Positions 5,201 through 7,775 of a stretch of DNA of 7,775 nt are shown here, piece by piece. Location: the NCBI GenBank assembly GCA_025462785.1, contig JAOAPG010000289.1, positions 1-7,775 of the forward strand. The letters are read 5' to 3'. How positions within the stretch are numbered: the first letter of the stretch is position 1; each line of letters starts with the position of its first letter. Made by a program: the position numbers and the translations under genes. The notes under the pieces were generated by a model, which did not search any database, had not been told where the DNA came from, and saw nothing but the letters and a program-made list of their open reading frames with translations. The stretch is from Acidobacteriaceae bacterium (lineage in GTDB: Bacteria > Acidobacteriota > Terriglobia > Terriglobales > Acidobacteriaceae).

Positions 5201-6853
5201 TCAGGGTCTCGGTTGCACCAAACCTTCGTTCCGCAACGTATAGACGAACTGCTGCGTCTCGTGGCGCTCGCGTTCCGCTTGCTCCGCCGCGTCCTTCGAC
5301 GCCAGCTGATAAAGCTGCAGCTCGCTTTGGGCCTTGGTCTTTTCTCCAGTTCGCTTGTAGGCTTGTGCAAGACGATAGTGAGCCTGTTCCAACTTCGGAC
5401 TATTCTCAATTGCTTTTTGGTACGCGGAAATTGCTCCAGGAAAGTCTGCTCGACTCGCATACAAGACGCCCAACTGCAAATACGCTGCACCGAGACGTGG
5501 ATCGAGCTGCACGGCTTTCTTTAGCAGCGATTCCACCTGGGTCAGGTGTTTAGTGTCCTCTGGTCCCTTCCGCCCATTCCAAAGGCTGAGAGCATAGTAA
5601 TAATTCGCCAAGGCATTTTCCGGTTGCAGATGGACAAACCGTGCCAGCTTCGCTACTGAGTTCTCCGAAAGCGAACCTTCCGATTTCGTACCGTCGACAT
5701 TCTGCATTTCTCCTAAATACAGGTAGGGCTTCGGATCGTCTGGATTCAAATCCGAAGCTTCGCAGAGACGTTGAGCAGACGCGTCGTAGGAGCCGTGAGC
5801 ATACAAGGCGACGCCCAAGCCGACTAGCATCCGTACGGAACGCGGGAACAGGCGATTTCCTTTAGCAAAGACCTCGGCAGCCGGCTTGGCCGCGTGGTGC
5901 GCCAGAAGCTCAGCTCCCCAATCGAACAGATTGGCTTCGCTTGGATTCAGTTCGGCCGCACGTTGGAACTCGCGAACGGCATCGAGTGAATCGTTTAGCT
6001 TTTCATCGATATTGCCGAGCAAGTTGTGGACTTCGGCTTTATCCTGCCTCTTAAGCAACACTAGAGCATTCTTGCGCGCTAGTTCATAGCTACCGACCTC
6101 CGCATAGGCGCGCGCTAGATCATAAGAATTTTCGTAATCGCCAGGATTGAGCTGGGAAGCCCGCTCGAGATAAGGAATGGCATCCAACGCCTTCCCGTCC
6201 TCAACGAGCAACTTCCCTAGGCGATGATTCGTCTCAAAATCTGCAGGATGGCTTTTAACGGCTGCCCGCAAAGATTGCTCCGCTTCGGATGAATCCGAGC
6301 GGGAATTATTTTGCGGTTTGACTTTCAGCGAGTCAGTATCAAGTGAAGGAACGCCTTTGCTCAACACATTGGTGCTTCGAGCAATGGTAGTCGACCCATG
6401 CCCCCCCAGATTTGTGGTATCAGTGACGCCCGCAATGGTGAATTGGGGCTCATCGAAAAAGTCAGGGGCGGGCATTGATCCCGTGGTCGAAGCATTCTTC
6501 AGATCCAGCGTCAGGTCAACTGTCTTCGCCTCATTCTGTCTGACAGCACAGCTACTGACACCTGCTTGGCTGTATCCAGCCGAATCCGCTCGAATTGTAT
6601 AAACGCCCTCGAGAAGCGCTGAAAACTCATAATGACCTGAGGGATCTGTGTGCGTCGCCAGAGCTTGCGTTCCGTTCTCGGCCTGTAGATAAACGATCGC
6701 GGCAATTGGATGTTTGTGCGAATCCCGCACAAATCCTTGCAGAGTCGCTGAATTACTCGTTTCTTGAGGCTGTCCCGGCAGCGCGACAACGGCAAGTAAA
6801 GACAAAACCGCCAAAAACCGTACGTAACTCCGGATTCCAAAACCAAGCCGCAT
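5201..6853 (-). CDS. secreted TPR protein with N-terminal carboxypeptidase-regulatory-like domain
   Basis: This 550-residue protein begins with a signal peptide (MRLGFGIRSYVRF, hydrophobic core to about 26). A carboxypeptidase-regulatory-like beta-sandwich follows at about 36-118, with LQGFVRDSHKHPIAAIVYLQ, TDPSGHYEFSALLEGVYTIRAD and a final VDLTLDL. A linker (119-187) holds FFDEPQFTIAGVTDTTNLGG. About nine to ten TPR units then run from 188 to about 530 (for example ALDAIPYLERASQLNPGDYE and AISAYQKAIENSPKLEQAHY), ending in a charged tail. Such proteins usually mediate protein-protein contacts in the periplasm or at the cell surface; no enzymatic motif is seen. The ATG at 6853 is chosen because it gives a normal signal peptide; in-frame starts up to the GTG at 6997 would add 48 residues, and none has a clear Shine-Dalgarno. 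The binding partner is unknown. Confidence 0.87.
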   Translation of the reverse strand: MRLGFGIRSYVRFLAVLSLLAVVALPGQPQETSNSATLQGFVRDSHKHPIAAIVYLQAENGTQALATHTDPSGHYEFSALLEGVYTIRADSAGYSQAGVSSCAVRQNEAKTVDLTLDLKNASTTGSMPAPDFFDEPQFTIAGVTDTTNLGGHGSTTIARSTNVLSKGVPSLDTDSLKVKPQNNSRSDSSEAEQSLRAAVKSHPADFETNHRLGKLLVEDGKALDAIPYLERASQLNPGDYENSYDLARAYAEVGSYELARKNALVLLKRQDKAEVHNLLGNIDEKLNDSLDAVREFQRAAELNPSEANLFDWGAELLAHHAAKPAAEVFAKGNRLFPRSVRMLVGLGVALYAHGSYDASAQRLCEASDLNPDDPKPYLYLGEMQNVDGTKSEGSLSENSVAKLARFVHLQPENALANYYYALSLWNGRKGPEDTKHLTQVESLLKKAVQLDPRLGAAYLQLGVLYASRADFPGAISAYQKAIENSPKLEQAHYRLAQAYKRTGEKTKAQSELQLYQLASKDAAEQAERERHETQQFVYTLRNEGLVQPRP

Positions 6854-7126
6854 AGCGAAAGCCACAAACCTGAAAGTGATCAGCGATTCGTATTCTAGTC
6901 TGTTGCAGACGCGCCAACAATTGCGCCTGAACGTTTGAGAATTGGTCATTAGCGGCGTATCAATTGTCATGTTTCGTTCCAGCAAACAGCATTTCACAGG
7001 GTAAAAACTGGCTGATCCTGGAAATAGGGGTTACAATTCTCGAGCTTCGTTATCGGCAGATCCCCTTGTTATTTAGGTAGCTCCGAATACGAAGCAGACC
7101 AACGGGCCCAAGAGGTATCACAATAG
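6854..7126. other. divergent intergenic spacer
   Basis: This 273-nt spacer lies between the TPR gene (minus) and the nucleoside hydrolase gene (plus) and should contain both promoters. I see no promoter pair good enough to assign, no strong hairpin and no repeat. AGAGG at 7111-7115 is the best Shine-Dalgarno for the plus-strand gene, with a rather long spacer of 11 nt. If the TPR protein starts further upstream, its 5' end would occupy 6854-6997. Confidence 0.5.
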
Positions 7127-7775
7127 ATGAGGGTAAGAAACCTTGTTTTCTCACTGACTTCACTTCTGCTACTTACTACGGCAACCCTGCAAGCACAAAA
7201 AATCAAAGTCATCATCGATCAGGACGCGCGCGGACCTGCCACCACCGACATGCAGTCAATTCTGATTTTTCTGCAATCGGATAAGTTCGACGTGCTCGGC
7301 ATTACCACGGTCAGTGGCGACCAATGGGTAAAAGAAGAAACACAGCGCACCTTACGGCTTCTTGAGATCGCTGGCCGCACCGATGTTCCAGTCGTTGAAG
7401 GTGCCGAGTTTCCGCTGCTTAACTCGAAGGAAGAATCCGAACGTTGGGAAGGTCTGTACGGAAAAATTCCGTACAAAGGCTGTTGGAGCGACTTTTCCAA
7501 ACAGTCCGGAGATGTTCCAGCCGCTTTTCGCACCGGGTATCACGATCCCGATGCCGTTCCTGAGCTGGTCGAGGGCACTCCGCATACCAAGGCGCTGGAC
7601 GAAACCGCTGCGCATTTTATTAGCCGTATGGTGCACAAGTATCCCGGCGAAGTTGTTATCTGGGCAGGCGGTCCCATGACTAACATTGCGCTGGCATTGC
7701 GCCTTGATCCGCAAGTAGCAACCCTCGCAAAAGAGCTTGTCCTTATGGGGAGCGGCATGTACGCCGACAACGGCG
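7127..7775 (+). CDS. secreted inosine/uridine-preferring nucleoside hydrolase-like protein, 3' part missing
   Basis: These are the first 216 residues of a nucleoside hydrolase (IunH/RihA superfamily, usually about 310-340 residues), which cleaves the N-glycosidic bond of ribonucleosides. A Sec signal peptide (LVFSLTSLLLLTTATLQA, cleavage about residue 23) places it outside the cytoplasm, consistent with nucleoside salvage from the environment. Family motifs are the N-terminal Asp motif I30-D31-Q-D33, LGITTVSGD (57-65), GGPMTNIALAL (181-191) and LVLMGSGMYADNG near the edge. The usual DxDxGxDD metal and ribose site is altered: after D31 and D33 the sequence runs ARGPATTD, so only one Asp (D41) remains of the DD pair and two extra residues are inserted. 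The usual Asn of VxGN is Asp (D65). The His and the Asp of the C-terminal half are outside the window. Family membership is firm; substrate and activity are open. Confidence 0.88.
   Translation, partial: MRVRNLVFSLTSLLLLTTATLQAQKIKVIIDQDARGPATTDMQSILIFLQSDKFDVLGITTVSGDQWVKEETQRTLRLLEIAGRTDVPVVEGAEFPLLNSKEESERWEGLYGKIPYKGCWSDFSKQSGDVPAAFRTGYHDPDAVPELVEGTPHTKALDETAAHFISRMVHKYPGEVVIWAGGPMTNIALALRLDPQVATLAKELVLMGSGMYADNG

Overview
The window most likely comes from an acidobacterium (Acidobacteriota, Terriglobia-like). I base this on moderate GC, a small secreted or membrane protein of a type I associate with that phylum (4700-5185), and a TPR protein carrying the inter-domain segment GVTDTTNLGGHGS that I recall from acidobacterial proteins. 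This is recognition from memory, not a database result. No rRNA, tRNA, CRISPR array, transposase or phage gene is visible.

Region 1 (1-3823, minus strand) is a tightly packed five-gene cluster read from right to left. Its genes encode a secreted LVIVD/YncE-like beta-propeller protein, a Tat-exported sulfite-oxidase-family molybdoenzyme (SorA-like), a lipoprotein cytochrome c (SorB-like), a membrane-anchored monoheme cytochrome c, and the N-terminal 300 residues of a cbb3-type (CcoN-like) heme-copper oxidase subunit that runs off the left edge. The last four genes are separated by 3 nt or overlap (11 nt and 4 nt), which suggests one transcript. The simplest reading is a self-contained respiratory path outside the inner membrane: sulfite (or a similar substrate) to the Mo enzyme, to the lipoprotein cytochrome, to the anchored cytochrome, to the O2-reducing oxidase.

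Region 2 (3824-4699) is almost 900 nt without a convincing long gene. It holds the probable promoter of the cluster, many short perfect dyads, and a possible 63-codon ORF preceded by two mutually exclusive hairpins around its ribosome binding site.

Region 3 (4700-7775) has a small exported protein of unknown function on the plus strand. It converges, with a 15-nt gap, on a long minus-strand gene for a secreted protein with a carboxypeptidase-regulatory-like domain followed by TPR repeats. A 273-nt divergent spacer then separates that gene from a plus-strand secreted nucleoside hydrolase with an altered N-terminal metal-site motif, cut by the right edge. Nothing in the sequence links region 3 functionally to region 1.
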